Assembly (NCBI GenBank): GCA_014802015.1
Contig: JAAVDB010000006.1
Coordinates: 1-44,543, forward strand
Source: Bacteroides sp.
GTDB lineage: Bacteria > Bacteroidota > Bacteroidia > Bacteroidales > Muribaculaceae
DNA length: 44,543 nt
Direction of reading: 5' to 3'
Position numbers and translations under genes: made by a program. The notes under the pieces were generated by a model, which worked only from the letters and a program-made list of their open reading frames with translations, ran no database searches and was not told the DNA's origin. Of this stretch, positions 35,060-43,222 are shown piece by piece. Every line of letters starts with the position of its first letter. Within the stretch, counting starts at the first letter, position 1.

Positions 35060-35145
35060 GGGGTTTCAAACCTTCTTTTTACCTTAAATTGTAATGAAAA
35101 CTAAGCTAAAATGTATAATAGAAATAATAAATGTGTTTGACATTC

Positions 35146-36915
35146 TTAGAAATCGGGATAACCGGGATTCTGGACATAGATACCACCTGAGAAATTGTAC
35201 TGAGCGACGGGAATCGGGAAATATTCCTCGCCGGTTTCAAACGATGCGTTCTGATAGTAGATGCGGTTGTCCTGCTCGGCGGCAAAGAAATTGTTCATCG
35301 TCTCCTTGGCGATACCCCAGCGCACGAGGTCGAAGAAACGCTCACCTTCCATAGCCTTTTCAAGACGCATTTCGGTGCGGAGTGCCTTGCGTGCATAGTC
35401 CTGAGTCCATCCGGCTTCGGGATATAGACCGATTTTATAGTTGGCTGCCGGCTGCGAAGGATTGTAGAAATCCTTGACGTATGAACTGTTCTGGGCGCGA
35501 GAGCGGACACGGTTGATAAGTTCGCGGGCTTCGGCGAGATTTCCGCCTCCAAGCTCGATGAGAGCCTCAGCCTTGTAGAGAAGAAGGTCGGCGTAGCGGA
35601 TAATCTGCCAGTTGAGGGCCGATGCGCCCCAAGGCCAGCCGTGGTTTGCGTCGGGCGACTCGGGCGAGAGCCAGAAACGCTTGCAGTTGTTGTAGCCGTA
35701 GACATCGGAGTTACGGACCCAGAGGCCGCAGGGACGCTCGGTGAATGTCTTGTAAGTGATGGTCGGACGGCCGATTACGAAGTCCAGACGGGGGTCCACG
35801 TTGCCCTCGACATTGTCAAGCGAGTAGTTGCCTTCGTTGTCAAACTTCACGCAGCCGTAGTCAGGCTTGCTCTGATAGTCGAACACCGGGAGACCGTCGG
35901 CATCTGTCTGGTAGGCGTTGATAAGGTCCTGCGAGGGAAGGAAGAATCCATCACCCTGCCACGGACAGCCGGGGCCGGTCATTGAGTTCAGGAGCATACT
36001 CCAGTTGATGCGGCCGCCATCTGCCGTACCGTCGTTTTTCGAGAACTGCACGGCGAGAACCGATTCAGGTCCGTTCTCATATTCAAGGAGGTCGAGCTGC
36101 TGGAAGTCGGCAAGGAGGTCATAGCCCTGAATCTTGTCGATGATGTCGACCACTTCCTGAAGAAGAGCCTTGTTGATATTTACGACAGCATTGGTCTGCG
36201 GATTCTGCTCGTAAGCCTGATAGAGCTTAACTTTTGCAGCGTAGGCAAGAGCGGCGCAGCGGTTGATGCGGCCTGCGTCCGACTGGGTGTCGGGGAGAGC
36301 ATCGGCTGCTTCAAGAAGATCGGCTGCTATGCGGGCGAGGTGCTGCTCACGGGTGAACTCATCGTTGCGCACCTTAGTGTAGTCGTTCTCAGGAAGGTCG
36401 ATGTCCATGTAGGGAATACGGTTGAAGAGACGGACAAGCTCGAAATACCAGTGATCGCGGATGACACGCACCTCGGCGATACGGACGTTCTTGTCCTTGT
36501 TGACGCTCTCGTCAATCTTGTTGAGCGCGCGGATTGCGGAATTGCAGCGCGAGATGCCGCAGTAGACATTGAACCATTTTCCGTCAAGAAATCCATTGTT
36601 GGGCTGGATTTTCGAGGTCTCCATGTCGTGGATTTCCCAAGCATCGGTCTCGCCGCCGCCACCCTTATAGGCGTTGTCGGCACGGACTTCACCGTAGCTC
36701 CAGTTGGTCACGGGGAACCAGTGGGGATCGTTTGAGTCAGCATAGCGACAGCCGAAAGTGGCATAGACACTGGTGACGAGGAGATCGACTGCCTGCGGGT
36801 CGTTCATATTGCCATCCGAGAGGATGCCTTGGGGCTTATTTTCAAGAAAATCGTCGCTACAAGCACTGAAAGAGATGCTGATGAGTGCTGCGAGAGCTAT
36901 ATTTTTGAGTTTCAT
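35146..36915 (-). CDS. SusD-like nutrient-binding lipoprotein of the GH32 locus
   Basis: The 589-aa protein has a lipoprotein signal with lipobox SAC (Cys19: ISISFSACSDDFLENKPQG). SusD/RagB marks include FLENKPQG, the helical region NVYCGISRCNSAIRALNKIDES ... VIRDHWYFELVRLFNRIPYMD, and the C-terminal IIRYADLLLYKAEALIELGGGNLAEARELINRVRSRAQ ... RTEMRLEKAMEGERFFDLVRWG. It partners the SusC encoded 24 nt upstream and should bind fructan at the cell surface, judging from the flanking GH32 genes. Codon use in susC/susD is richer in GGC, AAG and CTC than in the neighbouring regulator, which fits high expression. Confidence 0.95.
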   Translation of the reverse strand: MKLKNIALAALISISFSACSDDFLENKPQGILSDGNMNDPQAVDLLVTSVYATFGCRYADSNDPHWFPVTNWSYGEVRADNAYKGGGGETDAWEIHDMETSKIQPNNGFLDGKWFNVYCGISRCNSAIRALNKIDESVNKDKNVRIAEVRVIRDHWYFELVRLFNRIPYMDIDLPENDYTKVRNDEFTREQHLARIAADLLEAADALPDTQSDAGRINRCAALAYAAKVKLYQAYEQNPQTNAVVNINKALLQEVVDIIDKIQGYDLLADFQQLDLLEYENGPESVLAVQFSKNDGTADGGRINWSMLLNSMTGPGCPWQGDGFFLPSQDLINAYQTDADGLPVFDYQSKPDYGCVKFDNEGNYSLDNVEGNVDPRLDFVIGRPTITYKTFTERPCGLWVRNSDVYGYNNCKRFWLSPESPDANHGWPWGASALNWQIIRYADLLLYKAEALIELGGGNLAEARELINRVRSRAQNSSYVKDFYNPSQPAANYKIGLYPEAGWTQDYARKALRTEMRLEKAMEGERFFDLVRWGIAKETMNNFFAAEQDNRIYYQNASFETGEEYFPIPVAQYNFSGGIYVQNPGYPDF

Positions 36916-36939
36916 TGTTGCGTTGAGATTTAAAGTTGA

Positions 36940-39900
36940 TTAGAAACCGAACTGGATACCGAATGTGTACTGGCGGGGAAGTGCGTAGGGATAACCGAGA
37001 CCTTCGGGGTCAGCACCGCTGTAATTTGTGATTGTGAAAAGGTTCTGGGCTTGGAAGTAGACGCGGGCATTAGCCATTTTCAGCTTGCTGCGGAGTGAAG
37101 CCGGGAGCGAGTAGCCGAGAGTGAGACTTTTGAGTCGTACAAACGAACCGTCCTCGATGTAGTATTCCGAACCTTCGTTCTCACGGTTGGTGTTGTTGAT
37201 AGAGGGAGCGGGAATATCCGAGTTGTAGACACCGGTATTGAGATAGTTCTCGTAGGCATTTGCTGCGGCGAGGAGCTGAGTGCCGTGGTTGCCGGTCCAG
37301 AGGGGGAAGAAGTCAGTGTAGTACTTCGAATTGTTCCATGCGTCGCGGATGATGCTGTTGAAGAAGAGGCTGAGGTCGAAACCCTTCCAGTTTGCGCCAA
37401 GATTGAGGCCGAACTGAGCTTTGGGGAGGTCAACACCGAGCCATGTACGGTCGCGGTCCGAAATCTCACCGTCGCCGTTGGTGTCAACGTAGCGCACACG
37501 ACCTACTGCTGGTTCGCCGAAGCTGATGCGGTACTTGGCTTTGTAGGCATCCACTTCTTCCTGAGTGCGGAAGACACCGTCGGTCTTGTAGCCGAGCCAT
37601 GAACCGAGTGCGTGGCCGACGATTGACTTGTCGATACCGTTGCCGCCACCCCATGTGTAGTAGATGTCGTCCATAAGACCGGTGACCTTGTTCTTCATCG
37701 CGGTAGCGTTGAGGCCGATGCTGTAACTGAAATCCTTGTTGACCGACTGACGCCACTCGGCAGTAATCTCGACACCGTGGTTGAGCATCGAACCGCCGTT
37801 GTACCAGCAGTAGCCGCCTTCGCCGATGGTTGCGATATAGGGCTTTTCAATGAGCATATCCTTGGTCTTCTTGTGGAAGTAGTCAAACGAGAACATCAAC
37901 TGGCTGTTGAGGAACGAGGCATCGAAACCGGCATTAGTCTGATAGGTCTTTTCCCAAGTGAGGTCGGGATTGGTCGAGCGGTAGCGGAGAGCTCCGGGAG
38001 CGAGCGTATTGCCGCCGCCGATGGGATAACCCGCCTTGTTGAGATCCATCGAGTATTTTGCGTAGAAGGCATCGTTGGCGATGATGTCGTTACCGTTCAC
38101 ACCGTATGCTGCACGGATTTTGAGGTCACTGAGCCATGAGCGGGTGCTTTCCATGAAATTCTCCTGTGAGATGCGCCAGCCTGCCGAGACAGAGGGAAAC
38201 CAGTCGTAGTTGTGTTCGGTCGAGAGCCGTGAGGAAGCATCGCGGCGGATGGTGAAGGATACGAGATACTTGTTATCCCATGTGTAGTTGAACTTGCCGA
38301 AGAGTGAGAACATCGAGTAGTTCGAAGCACCTGAGCCGGTATTCTTGTCGTAGGTCACATTGCCGAGGTAAAGATAGTCGGAATCCTCGATTTCAAGGCC
38401 CTTACCCTCGCCGAACATATCTTCGAAGTGGTTACGCTTGGCTTCGACACCGATGAGTGCCATGATTGAGTTCTTGCCGAAGTCGGCATTATACTGTGCG
38501 GTGTTGGTCCATACCCAGTCGACGGTCTTGCTTGAATACTGATAGAGCTTGTTGGAGCTGTCGCGGAGGTTGGCGGGAGTGAATGTCTTGTCAGTACCGT
38601 TGTGGTAGTTGATACCGAAATTGGTCTTGATGATAAGGTTCTTGATAGGTTCTACCTGAAGATAGGCGTTACCGAACACGCGCCAGTATTCATGTTTGTT
38701 TGAGCTCTCCTCGGCAATCTGACGGACGATGTTGGGCGTATCGTTAAGGCCGAAAGCCACCTGATCATTGTAGTTGCCTTCCGAGTCATAGACGGTGCGG
38801 GCGGGGTGCATCTTGATAGCATTCTCCTCTACACCGCCGGGGGCGTTGTGCTGACGCCACCAGTTGACGGTCACGTTGCCGCCGGCACGCAGACGGTTGT
38901 CAAGATAACCGTAGTCAGAGCTGAAACGTGCGTTTGCCTTCTGGAAGTCGGAACCCTTGATGATACCGTCATGGTCGAGCCAGCTCAGAGAGAGTGAGGA
39001 TGAACCGTTCTCGTCACCCTTGGAAAGACCGACGCTGTAAGTCTGCATAAGAGCGGTACGGTGGATTTCCTTCTCCCAGTCTGTGTTCTGCGGATTGACT
39101 GCCACACCGTTGAGATTGGCGTAGGGCTGGAGCTTGGGAGTAGCACCGTTGCCGTAGAGTTCCGACGAGGGAGTTGTGCCGTAGGAGTATTTGTAGGCTG
39201 CCCAATAGACCTCACCCCACTGGTCGGCGTTGAGCATATCAAGACCGCTCTTGTAGGTCTGGAGAGTGAGGGTAGCGTCGAAAGTCACCTTGCACTCGCC
39301 TTTCTTCGCGCGCTTGGTCGTGATGATGATGACACCGTTGGCGGCCTGCGCACCGTAGATTGAGGCCGAGGCAGCATCTTTAAGGACCTGAATGGACTCG
39401 ACATCATTGCTGTTGAGGATAGTACCGGGGTTCTCGCGGGTCATCACACCGTCGATTACATAGAGGGGACCGTTGGCCTCGCCACGGAACGATGAAGCGC
39501 CACGGATTGAAGTGCCGGTGCTGAGACCGCCGGGCGTACCGTCGGTGGTGATGTTCATACCTGCGACGCGCCCTTGGAGCGACTGGATGACATTGCCGGT
39601 AGGAGTATCGGCCACATCTTTCATCTTCACTACTGAAATCGAACCGGTGAGGTCGGATTTCTTTTCGGTCGAGTAGCCTACGACCACGACTTCGTCGAGA
39701 ATCTCTGTGTCTTCATCAAGATAAATGGTGAGTTCGGGAGCAGCCTTTACGGTAAGAGTCTTGTAGCCGACGTATGATACGATAAGGTTGGAACCTTCGG
39801 GTACATTGATTGTAAACTGTCCGTCAAAGTCAGTCGCAGCGCCGTTGGCACTCTTGATCTCTGACATTACACTGGCTCCGATGAGCGGTTCATTGTCGGT

Positions 39901-39996
39901 CTTTGAGTAGACCGTCCCTTGCACTGTGATGTTCTGTGCCTGTGCGCATATAACGGTCACGAGGGCGATAAGCGCAGTAAGGATTGATCTTTTCAT
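36940..39996 (-). CDS. SusC-like TonB-dependent transporter of the GH32 locus
   Basis: From the ATG at 39996 the protein has 1018 residues with a signal peptide (MKRSILTALIALVTVICAQA). A start at 40032 would lie at or before the predicted transcription start, so it is rejected. After the signal come a carboxypeptidase-regulatory-like domain (about 23-95, GTVYSKTDNEPLIGASV) and the TonB-box/plug junction DEVVVVGYSTEKKSDLTGS. The plug has YVIDGVMTRENPGTILNSNDVESIQVLKDAASASIYG and the barrel ends in FGIQFGF. Unlike the SusC at 9951 it has no STN domain, which fits control by a hybrid two-component regulator instead of an ECF pair. It imports fructo-oligosaccharides (inferred from the GH32 genes). 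Confidence 0.95.
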   Translation of the reverse strand: MKRSILTALIALVTVICAQAQNITVQGTVYSKTDNEPLIGASVMSEIKSANGAATDFDGQFTINVPEGSNLIVSYVGYKTLTVKAAPELTIYLDEDTEILDEVVVVGYSTEKKSDLTGSISVVKMKDVADTPTGNVIQSLQGRVAGMNITTDGTPGGLSTGTSIRGASSFRGEANGPLYVIDGVMTRENPGTILNSNDVESIQVLKDAASASIYGAQAANGVIIITTKRAKKGECKVTFDATLTLQTYKSGLDMLNADQWGEVYWAAYKYSYGTTPSSELYGNGATPKLQPYANLNGVAVNPQNTDWEKEIHRTALMQTYSVGLSKGDENGSSSLSLSWLDHDGIIKGSDFQKANARFSSDYGYLDNRLRAGGNVTVNWWRQHNAPGGVEENAIKMHPARTVYDSEGNYNDQVAFGLNDTPNIVRQIAEESSNKHEYWRVFGNAYLQVEPIKNLIIKTNFGINYHNGTDKTFTPANLRDSSNKLYQYSSKTVDWVWTNTAQYNADFGKNSIMALIGVEAKRNHFEDMFGEGKGLEIEDSDYLYLGNVTYDKNTGSGASNYSMFSLFGKFNYTWDNKYLVSFTIRRDASSRLSTEHNYDWFPSVSAGWRISQENFMESTRSWLSDLKIRAAYGVNGNDIIANDAFYAKYSMDLNKAGYPIGGGNTLAPGALRYRSTNPDLTWEKTYQTNAGFDASFLNSQLMFSFDYFHKKTKDMLIEKPYIATIGEGGYCWYNGGSMLNHGVEITAEWRQSVNKDFSYSIGLNATAMKNKVTGLMDDIYYTWGGGNGIDKSIVGHALGSWLGYKTDGVFRTQEEVDAYKAKYRISFGEPAVGRVRYVDTNGDGEISDRDRTWLGVDLPKAQFGLNLGANWKGFDLSLFFNSIIRDAWNNSKYYTDFFPLWTGNHGTQLLAAANAYENYLNTGVYNSDIPAPSINNTNRENEGSEYYIEDGSFVRLKSLTLGYSLPASLRSKLKMANARVYFQAQNLFTITNYSGADPEGLGYPYALPRQYTFGIQFGF

Positions 39997-40029
39997 GATT
40001 AGTTTTTTGGTTGATTTGTTTTTATGCCG

Positions 40030-40073
40030 CAAATTTACAACCGCTTTGAACGTCAGGATATTACTTATGTTGC
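40030..40073 (-). promoter_or_regulatory. susC promoter with candidate operator of the hybrid regulator
   Basis: On the minus strand GCAACATAAGTAATAT begins at 40073, and the perfect -7 box TAAATTTG begins at 40037 (ends 40030), a distance of 36 nt. The same element at the same distance precedes the divergent GH32 gene. The lack of a TTTG -33 box suggests activator dependence. The leader to the ATG at 39996 is about 25-30 nt. The rest of 39997-40260 is non-coding, with a hairpin at its far end. Confidence 0.7.
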
Positions 40074-40243
40074 GTCACATATCAAATACTTTTCATGTAC
40101 CGATTTTTTATATAGAATGTAACATTTTTTACGCGGCAGGAATGGATAATGGATGATATGGGCTGATTTTTTGGATTGATGTGTGGCGCGCAGGGATGCA
40201 GCCCCAAAAAGTAAGGTGGAGAGGAGAGCCGAAAGGCTTGGAT

Positions 40244-40278
40244 GGAGGTAGAGGAAGATGTCAGTTCTTCCTACCTCC
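40244..40278 (-). terminator. Hairpin across the stop codon of the hybrid regulator gene
   Basis: GGAGGTAGAGGAAGA (40244-40258) pairs with TCTTCCTACCTCC (40266-40278) apart from a 2-nt bulge, with a loop of 7 nt that contains the stop. There is no U-run after it on the minus strand. It may slow or end transcription of the regulator before the susC promoter, but this is uncertain. Confidence 0.4.
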
Positions 40279-43044
40279 GTTCATGCGTTCACGGATTTCA
40301 AGAGGGGTCTCGTTGTAGCGGTCCTTGTAGCATTTGCCGAAATATGCCGGAGTGGAGAACCCGACTTCATAGGCAATTTCCGATACGCTCTTTTCCGTTC
40401 CCGAGAGGAGCGCCCGCGCCTTGGCAAGACGCATATTGCGCAGAAGCTCGACAGGCGAATAGCCGGTAAGAGCCTTCAACTTCCGGTAGAACTGCGTGCG
40501 TCCAAGCCCCATCTTCCCGGCAATGCTGTCGACACTCAGATCCTGATCAGCCATCTCGCGCTCGACGATTGAGCAGAAGCGCGTGTAGAACTCGCTGTCA
40601 ATCTCCCCCACTCCGGCATCAACTTTCGGAGCAGCCGTCTTTGCGGCTGTTTCGGAGGCCGAAGCGACAGGCTTGACGACAGGCCAGAGGGACTTGATGC
40701 GGCGGCGGTTGTCAATCAGCGCACGGCAGCGTGCCAGAAGCACCTGAGCATTGAACGGCTTCGAGAGATAGGCATCGGCACCGCAGTCGTAGCCCTGAAT
40801 CCTCTGCTCGTCCATTGAGCAGGCAGTCAGGAGAAGCACAGGGATATGCGAGGTGCTTTGCTCGGCTTTCAGGCGGCGGCAACACTCCAATCCGTCCATG
40901 ACAGGCATCATCACATCGCAGATAATCAGGTCAGGGATATATTTTGCCGCCATTTTCAGTCCTGCCTGACCGTTGGGAGCAGTCAGAACCATGTAGTCAT
41001 CTTTTAGGAGGGTTGTGATGAGTGAGCGGATGTCAGGATTATCGTCAATCACAAGTACCGAGGTCTTGTCGCGGTCCACCACCTCCGGCTCGTTGATAAT
41101 CTCCTGTAATTCCAACTTGACATCCTCGGCAGTAATGCGCGAACCCGGACTAACCACCTCTCCCTCTATATGCCTTACAGGGAGATTGACGATGAAGGTC
41201 GAGCCTCTGCCCACCTCACTCTCAGCCTCGATTGACCCTCCGTGAAGCTCGATGAAAGCTTTGGCAAGTGAAAGACCTATGCCGGAACCGTTGGGATGCA
41301 CCTTGTCCACTTGGAAGAATCGCTCGAAGATGTGGGAAAGGTCCTCCGCACTGATTCCCTTGCCGGTATCGGAAACGGCTATACGAATCATATCTCCTTC
41401 ACGACGGATGCTGATGGCTATGTCGCCGTTAGGTCGGGTATACTTGAAAGCGTTGGAAATCAGATTGAACATCACTCGTTCAACTTTCTCAACATCTACC
41501 GCAAGGGAGAAATCAATGTCGGCGGGTATGTCGGCACTGAAACTGATACCTCTGTCCTTGGCTATCGCCTTGAACGATTCACACCACTCGCGCAGCATAC
41601 TCCCAAGATTCACCTCATCGAGATTCAGGTCAAGTTTTCCGTTCTCGTATTTACGGAAGTCAAGTATCTGATTGATAAGGCGCATGAGTATCTTCACATT
41701 CTTATTGGCTATCTTAATCACCGCCTGCTGGTCGGGCGTGAGATTCGGCGCATCGTTGAGCTGTTCGACCGGCCCGGCTATAAGCGTCAGTGGTGTACGA
41801 AGGTCATGGGACACATTGGTGAAAAACATCAGCTTCGACTGCGTTGCTTCGTTCAACTGCTCGTTGAGGGCTACGACGCGGTCGCGCTGCTCCTCGAGCA
41901 TCCTGTTTTGCTGGGAGAGCTTCATCTGATGCTGCTTTCTGACCCAGAATGCCCTGAGCATAGCAAAAATAAGTATGAAGAGGAGAGCGACAATGACTAT
42001 TGCGGCATAAAGGAGGGTCGACTGTACGGAATGTTTGTTCCAATAGTCGTCCACCTGCTCTTTAAGCCAACTGATTTTTGAGGTTTCTTCTTTAAGCTCC
42101 TGATTTTGCAAGAGAAGTATGTCGGCATTGGAAAGGTCGACCACACCCGATGAGGAATGGACAATATCGCGCTGATACGGCTCTCCATTAAGGATACTCA
42201 TAGCCGTCCTTATCAGCAGATGCCCCTCGGTCGGATAAAGGAAGGTGGCATCTATGATACTGTCGGCGACGGCCTTGATACCGATTTCAGGAGCAGCATC
42301 TATACCGATGACCTTTATGTCGTCACGTCCGCGACGGCGTGCGGAGAGTGAGGCAGCGATAGCCATACGGTCGTTATGGGCATAAATCAGATTTGCCGAC
42401 GGATAGAGTTCAAGGAGCGAATCGGCCACTACGGTTGCATCCTCGGCATTCCAGTTGCCGTAGCCTAGTCCTAGCACCGTCAGTCGCAGGTCAGTGGAAT
42501 CTACATCATGAAATCCCGTGTAGCGGTCAACAGTCGGCGTCGCACCCTTCAGCCCACATATTTCCAATACCCGACACTCGCCGTCGACGAGACTTTTGGC
42601 AAGTTCAGCGGCATCGCGGCCTATGGCCCGGTTGTCAGCGTGCTGATAGGCGGTATAGCTCTCACCGTGGACGCCTCGGTCAAAAAGCAACACAGGTATT
42701 CCGGAGTCATAGACCTCCTTTATAATAGGTGTGAGCGCGTCGGCTTCGTTAGGGGCAGCTATGATGATGTCGAAACCATTGTCGGCAAAATATCTGATGT
42801 CAGCAATCTGCTTCTCGTTGCTGTCGTCGGCCGAACGGATTTCGACAGTGGCATTGTCATGGAAAATCATCTCACGAAGAATTTCCTCGTTCATCTTATT
42901 ACGCCAGTCGTCGTCGCTACATTGCGAGACACCTATGCGGTAGACTTTCTTCTCCTTGCATCCGGTCATATAAAAACCTGCGGTTGTCAGAAGCAGAATT
43001 GGCAGTATTAACTGCAACAAGGATTGCTTTTTGATTGATTTCAT
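40261..43044 (-). CDS. Hybrid two-component system regulator with periplasmic sugar-binding sensor (BT1754-like layout)
   Basis: From the ATG at 43044 the protein has 927 residues, with all parts of a two-component system in one chain. After an N-terminal signal or anchor, a LacI/ribose-binding-type sensor spans about 33-305 (YRIGVSQCSDDDWRNKMNEEI ... DIIIAAPNEADALTPII ... GIPVLLFDRG ... AHNDRMAIAASL). A membrane helix is at about 345-367. The HisKA domain has phospho-acceptor H413 in NVSHDLRTPLT. The HATPase has N531 (NLISNAFKYT), DTGKGIS and GSGIGLSLAK. The receiver has D710 in LIICDVMMP, and an AraC-type HTH lies at about 835-920. The same layout in Bacteroides binds fructose and activates fructan genes (family knowledge). 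The flanking GH32 and susCD genes fit that role. A start nine codons earlier is possible. Confidence 0.93.
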   Translation of the reverse strand: MKSIKKQSLLQLILPILLLTTAGFYMTGCKEKKVYRIGVSQCSDDDWRNKMNEEILREMIFHDNATVEIRSADDSNEKQIADIRYFADNGFDIIIAAPNEADALTPIIKEVYDSGIPVLLFDRGVHGESYTAYQHADNRAIGRDAAELAKSLVDGECRVLEICGLKGATPTVDRYTGFHDVDSTDLRLTVLGLGYGNWNAEDATVVADSLLELYPSANLIYAHNDRMAIAASLSARRRGRDDIKVIGIDAAPEIGIKAVADSIIDATFLYPTEGHLLIRTAMSILNGEPYQRDIVHSSSGVVDLSNADILLLQNQELKEETSKISWLKEQVDDYWNKHSVQSTLLYAAIVIVALLFILIFAMLRAFWVRKQHQMKLSQQNRMLEEQRDRVVALNEQLNEATQSKLMFFTNVSHDLRTPLTLIAGPVEQLNDAPNLTPDQQAVIKIANKNVKILMRLINQILDFRKYENGKLDLNLDEVNLGSMLREWCESFKAIAKDRGISFSADIPADIDFSLAVDVEKVERVMFNLISNAFKYTRPNGDIAISIRREGDMIRIAVSDTGKGISAEDLSHIFERFFQVDKVHPNGSGIGLSLAKAFIELHGGSIEAESEVGRGSTFIVNLPVRHIEGEVVSPGSRITAEDVKLELQEIINEPEVVDRDKTSVLVIDDNPDIRSLITTLLKDDYMVLTAPNGQAGLKMAAKYIPDLIICDVMMPVMDGLECCRRLKAEQSTSHIPVLLLTACSMDEQRIQGYDCGADAYLSKPFNAQVLLARCRALIDNRRRIKSLWPVVKPVASASETAAKTAAPKVDAGVGEIDSEFYTRFCSIVEREMADQDLSVDSIAGKMGLGRTQFYRKLKALTGYSPVELLRNMRLAKARALLSGTEKSVSEIAYEVGFSTPAYFGKCYKDRYNETPLEIRERMNGGRKN

Positions 43045-43068
43045 GGCTGGCGATTTATTTAGACGTTT

Positions 43069-43102
43069 CAAATGTAGTAAAATTCATTTGTATTTATGTT
43101 GT
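43069..43102 (-). promoter_or_regulatory. Promoter of the hybrid regulator gene with operator-like core
   Basis: On the minus strand TACATTTG (43076-43069) is a perfect -7 box. ACAACATAAAT begins at 43102, only 26 nt before the box, 10 nt closer than at the susC and GH32 promoters. With the plus-strand copy at 43149-43158 it forms a 10-bp inverted repeat (ATTTATGTTG / CAACATAAAT). It may serve autoregulation. Confidence 0.5.
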
Positions 43103-43147
43103 GTAAAGTATTAAAAATTAAGCCATACATCATTTTTCATACTCAAT

Positions 43148-43191
43148 GCAACATAAATGATATTTAACTCCGCGCTTTAGTCGTAGCTTTG
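43148..43191 (+). promoter_or_regulatory. Promoter of the divergent GH32 gene with candidate operator
   Basis: GCAACATAAATGATAT (43148-43163) lies 36 nt upstream of TAGCTTTG (43184-43191), a perfect TAnnTTTG box. Its match to the susC promoter is 14 of 16 bases with identical spacing. Transcription should start near 43197, about 25 nt before the ATG at 43223. Confidence 0.7.
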
Positions 43192-43222
43192 CAGTGTCCA
43201 ACCGAAAATCAAAATTACAATC

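Noticed and set aside
34218..35087. 289-codon open frame on the plus strand
   Set aside because: It is antisense to the GH32 gene, whose WIGDPCG, RDP and WECPD motifs are clear. The composition (many R, H, I, S) is typical of a shadow frame.
41296..42081. 261-codon open frame on the plus strand
   Set aside because: It is antisense to the histidine-kinase part of the hybrid regulator, with no recognisable domain.
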